Below the pieces are notes generated by a model that saw only the letters and a list, made by a program, of their open reading frames with translations, had not been told where the DNA came from and made no database searches. From CAVZBW01 sp963778465 (GTDB lineage: Bacteria > Actinomycetota > Acidimicrobiia > Acidimicrobiales > RAAP-2), in assembly GCA_963778465.1 (NCBI GenBank), contig CAVZUK010000003.1, positions 2,728,001-2,792,000 on the forward strand: a stretch of 64,000 nt of DNA, in the 5' to 3' direction. Numbering within the stretch: position 1 is the stretch's first letter; each line of letters begins with the position of its first letter. The translations under genes were made by a program, and so were the position numbers. Shown here one piece after another: positions 40,271 to 48,669 of the stretch.

Positions 40271-41299
40271 CTACACGCCCGAGAGGCCGTCGCTCGGTGC
40301 GCTGGCCGTGTCGGGAGCGACCGGAGCGGGCTCCGTGACCTCGACCGGCGGAGCGGGGGCGGGCGGCGGCACATCCGGCACGCTCGCCACGATCGGTGTC
40401 GGCGTCTCGGCGGGAGCCGTCGGCGCGGCAGGCGCCTTCTTGGCGGGAACCCGCTTGGTCGGAGCTCTGGACGCGGCCTTCTTGGCGGTGGACCTCTTCG
40501 CAGGAGCCTTCTTCGTCGTGGCCTTGGTCGCGGCCTTCTTGGCCGGCGCCTTCTTGGCCACCGCCTTCTTGGCCACCGCCTTCTTGGCCACCGCCTTCTT
40601 GGCCACCGCCTTCTTGGCGGTCGACTTCTTGGCGGTCGACTTCTTCACGGCCTTCTTCGCCGTGGACCTCTTCGCAGGAGCCTTCTTCGCCGCCGACTTC
40701 TTGGTCGACTTCTTCGCGGCCTTTTTGGTCGACTTCTTCACGGCCTTCTTCGCCGTGGACCTCTTCGCAGGAGCCTTCTTCGCCGCCGACTTCTTGGTCG
40801 ACTTCTTCGCGGCCTTTTTGGTCGACTTCTTCACGGCCTTCTTGGTCGACTTCTTCGCGGCCTTGGCCGTGGTCTTCTTGGCAGCCTTCTTGCCCGCGGA
40901 CTTCTTGCCCACCGTCTTCGTGGCGGCCTTCTTGGTCGACTTCTTCGTCACCTTCTTGGTGGCCCTGCTGCTCCGGGCAGTGCGTGCCGCGGCACGCCCG
41001 GCCTCGCTGGAGCGACGAAGCAGATCCGAAACGGCCTTGCCGAGGTCCTCGAGGGAGTCCGCCGTGATGCCGCGGGCGGCCAGCTGCTCGCCGACCTCGG
41101 TCTTGACCAGGCTCACGAGGGCCTCGGTGTTGTTCCGGCTCCACTCGAGGAGCTCGTTGACCCAATCCTCGGCCTGTTCCCGTTGCACCTCTCCCGCGGA
41201 AACGAGCTCCCGCACGATCTCCTCGGCACGCGCCCGGGTCACCTCCCCGAGAACCGCGCTCGCTTCGATGTATCTCCGGAATCCATCCGATTTGGACAT
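40271..41299 (-). CDS. Histone H1-like Lys/Ala-rich DNA-binding protein
   Basis: 342 residues. The N-terminal about 110 residues are helical (RRYIEASAVLGEVTRARAEEIV, LLEWSRNNTEALVSLVKTEV) and resemble the phasin/PhaF-like or AlgP-type region. Residues about 115-290 are an almost pure Lys/Ala/Thr/Ser/Pro tail (KKAVAKKAVAKK, PAKRSTAKKAVKKS), as in histone H1-like nucleoid proteins. A Pro/Ala tail follows. It probably compacts DNA and may bind polyphosphate or PHA granules. A 93-bp tandem duplication lies within the tail. The ATG at 41299 starts MSKSDGFRR. Confidence 0.85.
   Translation of the reverse strand: MSKSDGFRRYIEASAVLGEVTRARAEEIVRELVSAGEVQREQAEDWVNELLEWSRNNTEALVSLVKTEVGEQLAARGITADSLEDLGKAVSDLLRRSSEAGRAAARTARSSRATKKVTKKSTKKAATKTVGKKSAGKKAAKKTTAKAAKKSTKKAVKKSTKKAAKKSTKKSAAKKAPAKRSTAKKAVKKSTKKAAKKSTKKSAAKKAPAKRSTAKKAVKKSTAKKSTAKKAVAKKAVAKKAVAKKAVAKKAPAKKAATKATTKKAPAKRSTAKKAASRAPTKRVPAKKAPAAPTAPAETPTPIVASVPDVPPPAPAPPVEVTEPAPVAPDTASAPSDGLSGV
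40556..40843 (-). repeat. Tandem repeats coding the Lys/Ala tail
   Basis: A 15-bp unit (encoding AVAKK) is repeated four times around 40556-40618. A 93-bp block (40634-40726) is repeated exactly in place at 40727-40819 with a partial third copy to about 40843. Such repeats slip easily, so tail length may vary. Confidence 0.8.
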
Positions 41300-41414
41300 G
41301 CGCTCACGGTAACGGACACACACTCTGTGAACAAGAGGTGAGAGGCAGTCTTGTGCTTCACCAAGGGACCGGGCGCGCTACGTACCGCTCGAACCCCCGT
41401 TTCCCTGCTCGCTC

Positions 41415-42185
41415 CTAGCGGGCGCCGAGCATCGCGACGAGCTCGCCGAGATCCGCCGCGACGACGTCGGGAGCGGGCTCCACAGGAGTCCCCGGTGGCG
41501 TGACGCCCGAGAGCACGAGCGCGTACCTCGTCGCCAATTGCTCGGCCAATCGCCCGTCCGTGCTGGGCCGGTCGCCGACCACGACGTCGACGTCGCCGAT
41601 CCTCTCCTTCACCAGATGGACCATCGGCGGGTACGGCTTGCCCGCCACCTCGGGTGCGATCCCGGACGCGGTGGCCACCGCAGCCAGCAGGGCCCCCGTC
41701 CCCGGAACGAGGCCCTCGGCGGTCGGGAAGGTGGCGTCGTCATTGGTGCCGATGAGCCGTGCCCCCTCGCGGGCAACCCCCGACGCGAGCGAGATCTCGT
41801 CGTAGCCGAACCGCGGCGTGCGGCTCACGACGACAGCCTGGACCGGGGGCTCGTCGACGATCTGGACCCCCCGGGCCCGCAAGGCTTCGGCGACACCGGC
41901 TCCGCCGACCACGAGAGCCCGGTCGCCGTGCTGCAGCATCGCCGCCGTGGCCATGGCCGAGCTGAGTATCTCCTCCTTCCCCGCGGGGACGCCGGCGCGC
42001 CGCAGCCGGGCAAGCAGCTCCTCGACGGTGGGCGCAGCGTTGTTGGTGACGAAGAAGAGTCGGTCGCCGGCCCCGCGCAGCGCAGCGATCGCCTCGGGCG
42101 CGCCATCGATGGGGTGGCCGGCCCGCCAGACCACCCCGTCGAGGTCGAGGACCCAGCTGCCGGGACGTGGCGGAGGCCACGCCAT
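41415..42185 (-). CDS. HAD-IIA phosphatase (NagD-like)
   Basis: 256 residues. The HAD motif I is DLDGVVWRAG (residues about 14-23), motif II lies in FVTNNAAPT, the motif III Lys is in GKPYPPMVH, and motif IV is VVVGDRPSTD. The NagD/PGP group dephosphorylates small sugar or nucleotide phosphates such as UMP, GMP or 2-phosphoglycolate. The ATG at 42185 begins MAWPPPRPG; no leader is seen. The gene starts three bases after the USP stop at 42189, so the two are probably co-transcribed. Confidence 0.93.
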   Translation of the reverse strand: MAWPPPRPGSWVLDLDGVVWRAGHPIDGAPEAIAALRGAGDRLFFVTNNAAPTVEELLARLRRAGVPAGKEEILSSAMATAAMLQHGDRALVVGGAGVAEALRARGVQIVDEPPVQAVVVSRTPRFGYDEISLASGVAREGARLIGTNDDATFPTAEGLVPGTGALLAAVATASGIAPEVAGKPYPPMVHLVKERIGDVDVVVGDRPSTDGRLAEQLATRYALVLSGVTPPGTPVEPAPDVVAADLGELVAMLGAR

Positions 42186-42188
42186 CGG

Positions 42189-42635
42189 CTATTGCTCCTT
42201 GGGGGTGCGCACCACGACGACCGGGCACGGCGCGTGGTGGACGCAGTGCATCCCCACCGAGCCGAGCAGGACGCTCCCGAGGTCGCCGTGCCCGCGGTTC
42301 CCGACGACGAGCATGTCCGCCCTCGCGGAGGCCTCGATCAGCACGTCCGCCGGAGCACCGACGGCGACCGTCTTGAGGAGTTCCACGCCGACGTCGGCGC
42401 CCAGGGCCTTGGTGATGGCCGAATCGAGGATCTCCTTGGCGCCGCGCTCGAGGTCGTCCAGGGCCACAGGGACCGTCAGCACACTGCTGCCGTCGATGCC
42501 GAACCATCCCGTCGGGATGTGGTACGCACAGACCGCCTCGAGCGTGGCCCCGCGAATCTTCGCCTCCTCGGCTGCCCACTCGAGTGCCTTGTTGGCGGGC
42601 ACCGAACCGTCGACGCCCACAACTATCCGTCCCAT
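42189..42635 (-). CDS. Universal stress protein
   Basis: 148 residues of the UspA fold: GRIVVGVDGSVPANKALEWA at the start and the ATP-binding signature VVGNRGHGDLGSVLLGSVGMHCVHHAPCPVVVV at the end (G-2X-G-9X-G-S). It likely binds ATP. It stands upstream of the HAD phosphatase with a three-base gap. The ATG at 42635 gives the family start. A strong hairpin lies 70 bases upstream, and the divergent ABC operon follows. Confidence 0.92.
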   Translation of the reverse strand: MGRIVVGVDGSVPANKALEWAAEEAKIRGATLEAVCAYHIPTGWFGIDGSSVLTVPVALDDLERGAKEILDSAITKALGADVGVELLKTVAVGAPADVLIEASARADMLVVGNRGHGDLGSVLLGSVGMHCVHHAPCPVVVVRTPKEQ

Positions 42636-42706
42636 CTCGACCCTCCGGCCCGTCTCCAGCTTGGGCGGAAGGCTAGGGGGCAGGGAGATCTCGGGCAACG
42701 TGGCCC

Positions 42707-42730
42707 GGCCCGCCCCGTCGGGGGCGGGCC
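42707..42730. promoter_or_regulatory. 10-bp GC hairpin between divergent genes
   Basis: A perfect 10-bp stem (GGCCCGCCCC, loop GTCG, GGGGCGGGCC) followed on the plus strand by TTCC lies between two outward-facing starts (USP minus, ABC plus). A terminator makes little sense here, so it may be a leader structure or an overlap of transcription control. It could also block read-through from an antisense transcript. Confidence 0.4.
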
Positions 42731-42788
42731 TTCCACGTACAGTGGGCGGTCGGTTGGCGCCTAGGCGAGGCTTGGAGGCACGCGCTGG

Positions 42789-43709
42789 ATGATCGAGGCA
42801 CGCGGGCTGTCCAAGCGCTACGGACCCACGCTCGCCGTCGACGGGCTTTCCTTCGAGGTGCGCCCCGGTTCGGTAACGGGGTTCCTCGGCCCGAACGGCT
42901 CGGGCAAGTCGACCACCATGCGGATGATCATGGGTCTCGACTCGCCCGACGGCGGCGGCGTCACGGTGAACGGCCGTTCCTACCGGGAGCTCCCCTGGCC
43001 GCTGCGTGACGTCGGAGCACTCCTCGAGGCCCGCGCCATTCACCCGGGACGCCGGGCCCGCCAGCACCTGCTCGGCCTGGCCCAGAGCAACGCCATCCCC
43101 GACGCTCGTGTCGACGAGGTGCTCGAGCTCGTCGGGCTCTCCCGTGTGGCCGGTCAACGCGTCGGGAAGTTCTCGCTCGGCATGTCCCAGCGGCTGGGCA
43201 TCGCCGCAGCGCTGCTGGGCGACCCCGGGGTCCTGCTGTTTGACGAGCCGATCAACGGTCTCGACCCCGAAGGCATCCGCTGGGTGCGGACCCTGCTGCG
43301 CTCTCTCGCCGCGGAGGGCCGCACCGTCTTCGTCTCGAGCCATCTCATGAGCGAGATGGCCCTCACGGCGGATCACCTCGTCGTCATCGGGCGGGGAAGG
43401 CTCATCGCGGAGACCTCCGTCGAGGACTTCGTGGCCGGCACCTCGACCCAGTCGGTGAGGGTACGGAGCCGCAAATGGGACCAGCTCGCCGAGTTGCTCC
43501 GGGCGGCGGGTGGCGCCCTCGACGGCGAGGACAACGGGTCGCATCTCGTCTCGGGGATGGACGCCGAGGCGATCGGCGAGCTGGCCGCCCAGCACGGGAT
43601 CGCGCTCCATGAGCTCACGCCGGAGCGGGGATCCCTCGAGGAGGCCTTCATGGAGCTGACCAGCGACAGCGTCGAGTTCCACGGTCGGGCCGGGGGCGTG
43701 CCGTCGTGA
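42789..43709 (+). CDS. ABC transporter ATP-binding protein (exporter, CcmA/NatA type)
   Basis: 306 residues with all nucleotide-binding motifs: Walker A GPNGSGKSTTM, Q-loop region, signature FSLGMSQRLGIAAAL, Walker B VLLFDEPINGLDP and the switch His in FVSSHLMSEM. The C-terminal extension (VRVRSRKWDQLAELLRAAGG) is typical of NatA-like multidrug or antibiotic exporters. It hydrolyses ATP to drive the permease encoded next, which overlaps it by four bases (GTGA). The ATG at 42789 is the first start of the frame. Confidence 0.95.
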   Translation: MIEARGLSKRYGPTLAVDGLSFEVRPGSVTGFLGPNGSGKSTTMRMIMGLDSPDGGGVTVNGRSYRELPWPLRDVGALLEARAIHPGRRARQHLLGLAQSNAIPDARVDEVLELVGLSRVAGQRVGKFSLGMSQRLGIAAALLGDPGVLLFDEPINGLDPEGIRWVRTLLRSLAAEGRTVFVSSHLMSEMALTADHLVVIGRGRLIAETSVEDFVAGTSTQSVRVRSRKWDQLAELLRAAGGALDGEDNGSHLVSGMDAEAIGELAAQHGIALHELTPERGSLEEAFMELTSDSVEFHGRAGGVPS

Positions 43710-44557
43710 CCGCCGACGCGCTACCGGTCCCGCCGGCGGCCTCGCCCCCCCGCCCCGCCGGGCAGACCGGGAACCATTACGGCATCCGCCACGTCCTCCG
43801 TTCGGAATGGACCAAGCTGCGCAGCGTCCGCTCGACGGCCTGGTGCCTGATCATCACCGTGCTGCTCACGATCGCCATCGGGATCCTCACGACGAGCGTC
43901 GAGGTCGCCCGTTGGCACCACCTGTCCATCATCGACCGAATCGAGTTCGATCCCGTCCGCCTCAGCCTCACGGGGACGCTCCTCGGTCAGCTCGCCATCG
44001 GCGTCCTCGGGATCCTGGTCATCACCGCCGAGTACGGGACAGGGAGCATTCGCTCGACCCTGGCGGCGATCCCCAACCGCCCGCTCGTGGCCGCGGCCAA
44101 GGCGCTCGTGTTCGCGACGGTGGCGCTGGTCGTGACCGAGGCGGTGGCCTTCGTCGCGTTCTTCATCGGGCAGACGATCCTCTCGGGCACCGCCCCCAAT
44201 GCCGCGCTCGGGCAGCCCGGGGTGCTCCGGTCCGTGATGGGTAGCGGCCTCTACCTCACGGTGCTCGGCCTCCTCGGCCTGGGACTCGGGCTCATGATCC
44301 GGCACACGGCCGGCGCGATCAGCACCTTCGTCGGGCTGCTGCTCATCCTGCCGCTCATCGTCTCCGCCCTACCGACGTCGGTCGCCGACAAGTTCGACAA
44401 GTACCTCCCCGCCAACATCGGGCTGTCGATGATCACGACGAATCCCCGACCGGGCTCGGATCTCCTCGACCCTTGGGCGGGCTTCGGCCTCCTCTGCCTC
44501 TACGCCGCGGTCATCTTCGGACTGGGCGTGGTCGTACTCGTCCGCAAGGACGCCTGA
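43706..44557 (+). CDS. ABC-2 type transporter permease
   Basis: 283 residues with six hydrophobic segments: ITVLLTIAIGILT, GTLLGQLAIGVLGILVI, TVALVVTEAVAFVAFFIGQT, YLTVLGLLGLGLGLMI, AISTFVGLLLILPLIVSA and LLCLYAAVIFGLGVVVLV. It forms a homodimer with two copies of the ATPase. The GTG at 43706 overlaps the ATPase stop. The family exports drugs, antibiotics or polysaccharides; nothing here tells which. The stop is followed by convergent glgX. Confidence 0.92.
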   Translation: MTADALPVPPAASPPRPAGQTGNHYGIRHVLRSEWTKLRSVRSTAWCLIITVLLTIAIGILTTSVEVARWHHLSIIDRIEFDPVRLSLTGTLLGQLAIGVLGILVITAEYGTGSIRSTLAAIPNRPLVAAAKALVFATVALVVTEAVAFVAFFIGQTILSGTAPNAALGQPGVLRSVMGSGLYLTVLGLLGLGLGLMIRHTAGAISTFVGLLLILPLIVSALPTSVADKFDKYLPANIGLSMITTNPRPGSDLLDPWAGFGLLCLYAAVIFGLGVVVLVRKDA

Positions 44558-44617
44558 CCGACACGGTCATGCCGACGGTGCACGGCCACCGCCGATGCGC
44601 GACGGTGCCGGAGCCGC

Positions 44618-46736
44618 TCAGCCCAGCCACTCCCGGGTGTGGCGCATGAGGATGGAGGAATGTGCCGTCAGGTTGACCGTCCCGCCGCGCAGCGGCCGCG
44701 TCCCGGGACGCGCCGTGTTGAAGAGCTCCTCCCAGACACCGGGCTCGTCCAGCCGGGGCAGCGCGTAGGACCGCGACCGGGTTCCCCCGTTGAGGAGCAG
44801 GAGGAGCGTCTCGCCGGATTGGCGGCGCCCCCGCTGGTCCACCTCGTCGGCTGCGCCCCCGAGCAGCAGCATCCCGATGCTGCGCGCCTCGGGGTCCCCC
44901 CAGTCCTCCTCGGTCAGCTCCTGGCCGTCGGGACGGATCCAGGTCACGTCCTTCATCCCCCCACTCCCCTGTGGCGTCCCGGTCAGAAAGTCGCGCCGGC
45001 GCAGGATGGGGTTGGCGTTGACCACCGAGACCAGGCGCCGCACGAAGCCGATCTGGTCGGCGTCGGCGTCGTCGAGGTCCCAGTCGAACCAACTGACGGG
45101 ATTGTCCTGGCAATAGGCGTTGTTGTTGCCCTCCTGGGTGCGACCGAACTCGTCGCCACCGAGCAGCATCCTCACCCCCTGGGAGAAGAACAGCGTGGCC
45201 AGCATGTTCCGCTTGATCCGCTCCCGCGTGCGCTGGATGCGCACCGACTCCGTGGGCCCCTCGGCCCCCCAGTTCCGGCTGAAGTTCTCCGGTGCCCCGT
45301 CCTGGTTGTGCTCGCCGTTGGCCTCGTTGTGGCGCTGCTCGTAGCGGACGAGATCGGTCAGCGTGAAGCCGTCGTGGCAGGTGACGAAGTTGACGCTCGC
45401 GTAGGTACGCCGCCCGCTCGCGGCGTAGATGTCGCTCGAGCCAGCGAGACGCGAGGCCAGCTCGGGCACCTGGCCGGGGTCCCCACGCCAGAAGCGCCGG
45501 ACGCAATCCCGGAACTTCCCGTTCCACTCCGCCCAACCCTGCGGGAACTGCCCCAGCTGGTAGCCGCCCGGCCCCACGTCCCACGGCTCCGCGATGAGCT
45601 TGACCTGGGAGAGGACCGGGTCCTGCTGGACGACCTCGAAGAAGGCGCTGCTGTGGCCGTCCTCGAGGCCGCGGATCAGCACCGGTGCCAGGTCGAAGCG
45701 GAACCCGTCCACGTGCATGTCGGTGACCCAGTAGCGAAGGCTGTCCATGATGAGCGACATCACGCGGGGATGGACGATGTTGAGGCTGTTCCCGGTGCCC
45801 GTGAAGTCGATGTTGTACCGCCGGCGCTCCGGGTCGAGCCGGTAGTAGACGGAGTTGTCGATGCCTCGCAGCGACAGCGTCGGCCCGCGGTGGTCCCCCT
45901 CCCCCGTGTGGTTGTAGACGACGTCGAGGATGACCTCGAGCCCCGCCCGGTGCAGGGTCTTGACCATCGACTTGAATTCGCTCACCTGCTGGCCGAGCCC
46001 GCCCGTGGCGTACGCGACGTGGGGGGCGAAGTACCCGATCGAGTTGTAGCCCCAGGTAATTGGTCAGGCCCTCGGCCACGAGGCGGCGGTCCTCCACGTA
46101 CTGGTGCACGGGCATCAGCTCGACCGCGGTGACCCCGAGCGACAGCAGATGGTCGATGACGGCGTCCGAGGAGAGGCCGAGATAGGTGCCGCGCACGTGC
46201 TCGGGCACGCCGGGATGCCGGACCGTCATGCCCCGCACGTGCGTCTCGTAGATGATCGTGCGGTTCCACGGGGTCCGCGGCGCATGGTCGTCTCCCCAGG
46301 TGAACGCCTGGTCCACCACCATGCACTTGGGCATGTGGGCGGCCGAGTCCCGGCCGTCGACGGCCAGGTCCTCCGAGGGGTCGCCGATCGTGTAGCCGAA
46401 CAGCTCGTCGCTCCACCGGATCGAACCGCTGGTGGCCTTGGCGTAGGGATCGAGGAGGAGCTTGCTCCGGTTGAAGCGGTGGCCCTCGTCGGGGGCCCAG
46501 GGGCCGTCGATCCGGTACCCGTAGAGCATCCCCGGCCGGGCGTCGGGCAGGTAGCAGTGCCACACCCGGTCGGTGGCGAGGGGCATCGCGATGCTGGCGA
46601 AGGGCTTGCCGTCCTCGGAACGCTCGAAGAGGCAGAGCTCGACCGAGGAGGCGTGCTCCGAGAAGATGGCGAAGTTGACGCCCTCCCCGTCCCACGTGGC
46701 CCCGAGGGGATGGGGGGCTCCCGGCCAGACCCGCAT
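44618..46736 (-). pseudogene. glgX: Glycogen debranching enzyme GlgX with a one-base insertion
   Basis: The 5' frame (46736 to about 46057) encodes MRVWPGAPHPLGATWD, the CBM48 domain and the start of the GH13 barrel up to GLTNYL. The 3' frame (to 44618) encodes the rest: the DGFRFDLAPVL nucleophile, IAEPWDVGPGG acid/base and VTCHDGFTL. At 46055/46056 one extra G (plus strand) makes CCTGGGGC where the family reads TGGGGC (GLTNYWGYNS); removing it restores a 705-residue enzyme of normal length. Catalytic residues are otherwise intact, so this is either a recent loss or a sequencing error. It is the last gene of the glucan operon and would remove alpha-1,6 branches. Confidence 0.85.
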
Positions 46737-46764
46737 CAGCGGGCCACGCCCCGGCCTCGGGGCG

Positions 46765-48669
46765 TCATTGCGCCTCGTGCCCGAGCACGACGCAGCCGAG
46801 GGGGGGCAGGGTGACGTTGACCGTCCGGGCGTGGTCGTGCCACGGCACGGGTTGGGCCTCCACGCCACCGAGGTTGCCGATCCCGCTCCCGCCGTAGGGC
46901 TCGGCGTCGCTGTTGAGCAGCTCGCGCCAGTACCCCGGATCCGGCACCCCGAGGAGGGTGTGGGGTCGGGACACGGGCGTGAAGTTGCAGGCGACGAGCA
47001 CCGCGCCACCATCCCTCGAGCGCCGGAGGAAGGCAAGGGTGCTCGAGGCGGCGTCCGCCTCCACCCACTCGAAGCCGCCGGGGTCCGCGTCGAGCTCGTG
47101 GAGTGCCGGCTCGTTGCGGTAGAGACGGTTCAGATCGGCGGTCCAGCGGGCCACCCCCGCGTGCATCGGGTCGTCGAGCAGATGCCAGTCCAGGCTCCCC
47201 TCGTGCGACCATTCCGCCCATTGCCCGAACTCGCCACCCATGAAGAGGAGCTTCTTTCCCGGCAGCGACCACTGGTAGCCGAGGAGGAGCCGCAGTCCGG
47301 CGAACTTCTGCCAGTCGTCCCCCGGCATCCTTGCCAGCAGTGAGCCCTTCCCGTGCACCACCTCGTCGTGGGAGAGCGGGAGGACGTAATTCTCCGTGAA
47401 GGCGTAGAGGCCGCGGAACGTGAGCTGGTCGTGATGGAAGCGACGGTGCACCGGATCACGCTCGAGGTAGGCGAGCGTGTCGTGCATCCACCCCATGTCC
47501 CACTTGTAGCCGAACCCGAGGCCACCCGCTTCGGTGGGGCGCGAGACCCCCGGCCAGGCCGTCGACTCCTCGGCCAGCGTCTGGACGTCGGGGTGGTCGT
47601 GGTACACGGCGATGTTCATCTGCTTGAGCAAGGAGATGGCGTCCAGGTTCTCCCGCCCTCCCTCCCGGTTGGGGATCCACTCCCCCGCCCTCCGGGAGTA
47701 GTCGAGGTAGAGCATGGAGGCCACCGCGTCGACCCTCAGCCCGTCGGCGTGGTAGGTCGACAACCAGTGCTCGGCGGAGGAGAGCAGGAAGCTGCGGACC
47801 TCGTGGCGACCGTAGTTGAAGATGTAGCTGTCCCAGTCGGGGTGGATCCCGAGCCGGGGATCGGCGTGCTCGTAGAGGTGGGTGCCGTCGAAGTCCCCGA
47901 GTGCGAACTCGTCGGTCGGGAAGTGCGACGGGGCCCAGTCCAAGATGACCCCGATGCCCGCCTGGTGCAGGGTGTCGACGAAGGCCATGAAGTCGTCGGG
48001 CGTGCCGTAACGGGCGGTCGGCGCGAAGTACCCGGTGATCTGGTAGCCCCACGATCCGTAGAAGGGGTGCTCCATGACGGGGAGGAGCTCGACATGGGAG
48101 AAGCCCATCTCCGCGACGTGGGCGGCGAGAACCGGGGCGATCTCGCCGTAGGAGAGCAGGCGATCGGGCGAGGACGGGTCACGCCGCCACGAGCCGAGGT
48201 GCACCTCGTAGATCGACAGCGGCGCGTCGAGGGCCGCCTTCGCGCCCCGGTCGCGCATCCAGGCCCCGTCGCCCCACTCGTGGTCGAGCTCCCAGACGAC
48301 CGATCCGGTGCGAGGAGGGACTTCGGTCGCGAGCGCGAAGGGATCCGCCTTGTACAGGAGCCGACCGTCGGCGCTCGTGACGGCGAACTTGTACACCTGG
48401 CCCACGCGCGCCCCCTCGACGCGGCCCTCCCAGACGCCCGAGGCGCCCCGGGACTCGAGGGGGTGCGCCCCGGGGTCCCATGCGTTGAAGTCCCCGACGA
48501 CCGACACCCGCCCGGCGCCGGGGGCCCAGACGGCGAACGACGTGCCGCCTCGGTCGGGGGCATTCCGGTCTCGGGCGGGGTGGGCACCCAGCCGGGAGAC
48601 GAGCCGCCGATGGGTCCCCTCGTTCAGCAGGTACAGATCCTCCTCGCTGAGGAGGTAGGCGGCGGTCAT
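46765..48669 (-). CDS. glgB: 1,4-alpha-glucan branching enzyme
   Basis: 634 residues: a CBM48 domain (about 30-130, FAVWAPGAGRVSVVGDFNAWD), then the GH13 catalytic barrel with the nucleophile in GLRVDAVASMLYLDY, the acid/base Glu in TLAEESTAWPGV and LSHDEVVHGKGSL, and a C-terminal all-beta domain. It makes alpha-1,6 branches in alpha-glucan; in the GlgE pathway it acts with GlgE. The ATG at 48669 overlaps the malQ stop (ATGA). It is followed by glgX 28 bases later. The N-terminal extra branching domain of long-type GlgB is absent. Confidence 0.96.
   Translation of the reverse strand: MTAAYLLSEEDLYLLNEGTHRRLVSRLGAHPARDRNAPDRGGTSFAVWAPGAGRVSVVGDFNAWDPGAHPLESRGASGVWEGRVEGARVGQVYKFAVTSADGRLLYKADPFALATEVPPRTGSVVWELDHEWGDGAWMRDRGAKAALDAPLSIYEVHLGSWRRDPSSPDRLLSYGEIAPVLAAHVAEMGFSHVELLPVMEHPFYGSWGYQITGYFAPTARYGTPDDFMAFVDTLHQAGIGVILDWAPSHFPTDEFALGDFDGTHLYEHADPRLGIHPDWDSYIFNYGRHEVRSFLLSSAEHWLSTYHADGLRVDAVASMLYLDYSRRAGEWIPNREGGRENLDAISLLKQMNIAVYHDHPDVQTLAEESTAWPGVSRPTEAGGLGFGYKWDMGWMHDTLAYLERDPVHRRFHHDQLTFRGLYAFTENYVLPLSHDEVVHGKGSLLARMPGDDWQKFAGLRLLLGYQWSLPGKKLLFMGGEFGQWAEWSHEGSLDWHLLDDPMHAGVARWTADLNRLYRNEPALHELDADPGGFEWVEADAASSTLAFLRRSRDGGAVLVACNFTPVSRPHTLLGVPDPGYWRELLNSDAEPYGGSGIGNLGGVEAQPVPWHDHARTVNVTLPPLGCVVLGHEAQ

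Noticed and set aside
40634..40843. Long plus-strand hydrophobic frame opposite the histone-like gene (FFAA/VDFF repeats)
   Set aside because: It is the antisense reading of Lys/Ala codons. The minus-strand frame has a proper start and N-terminal domain.
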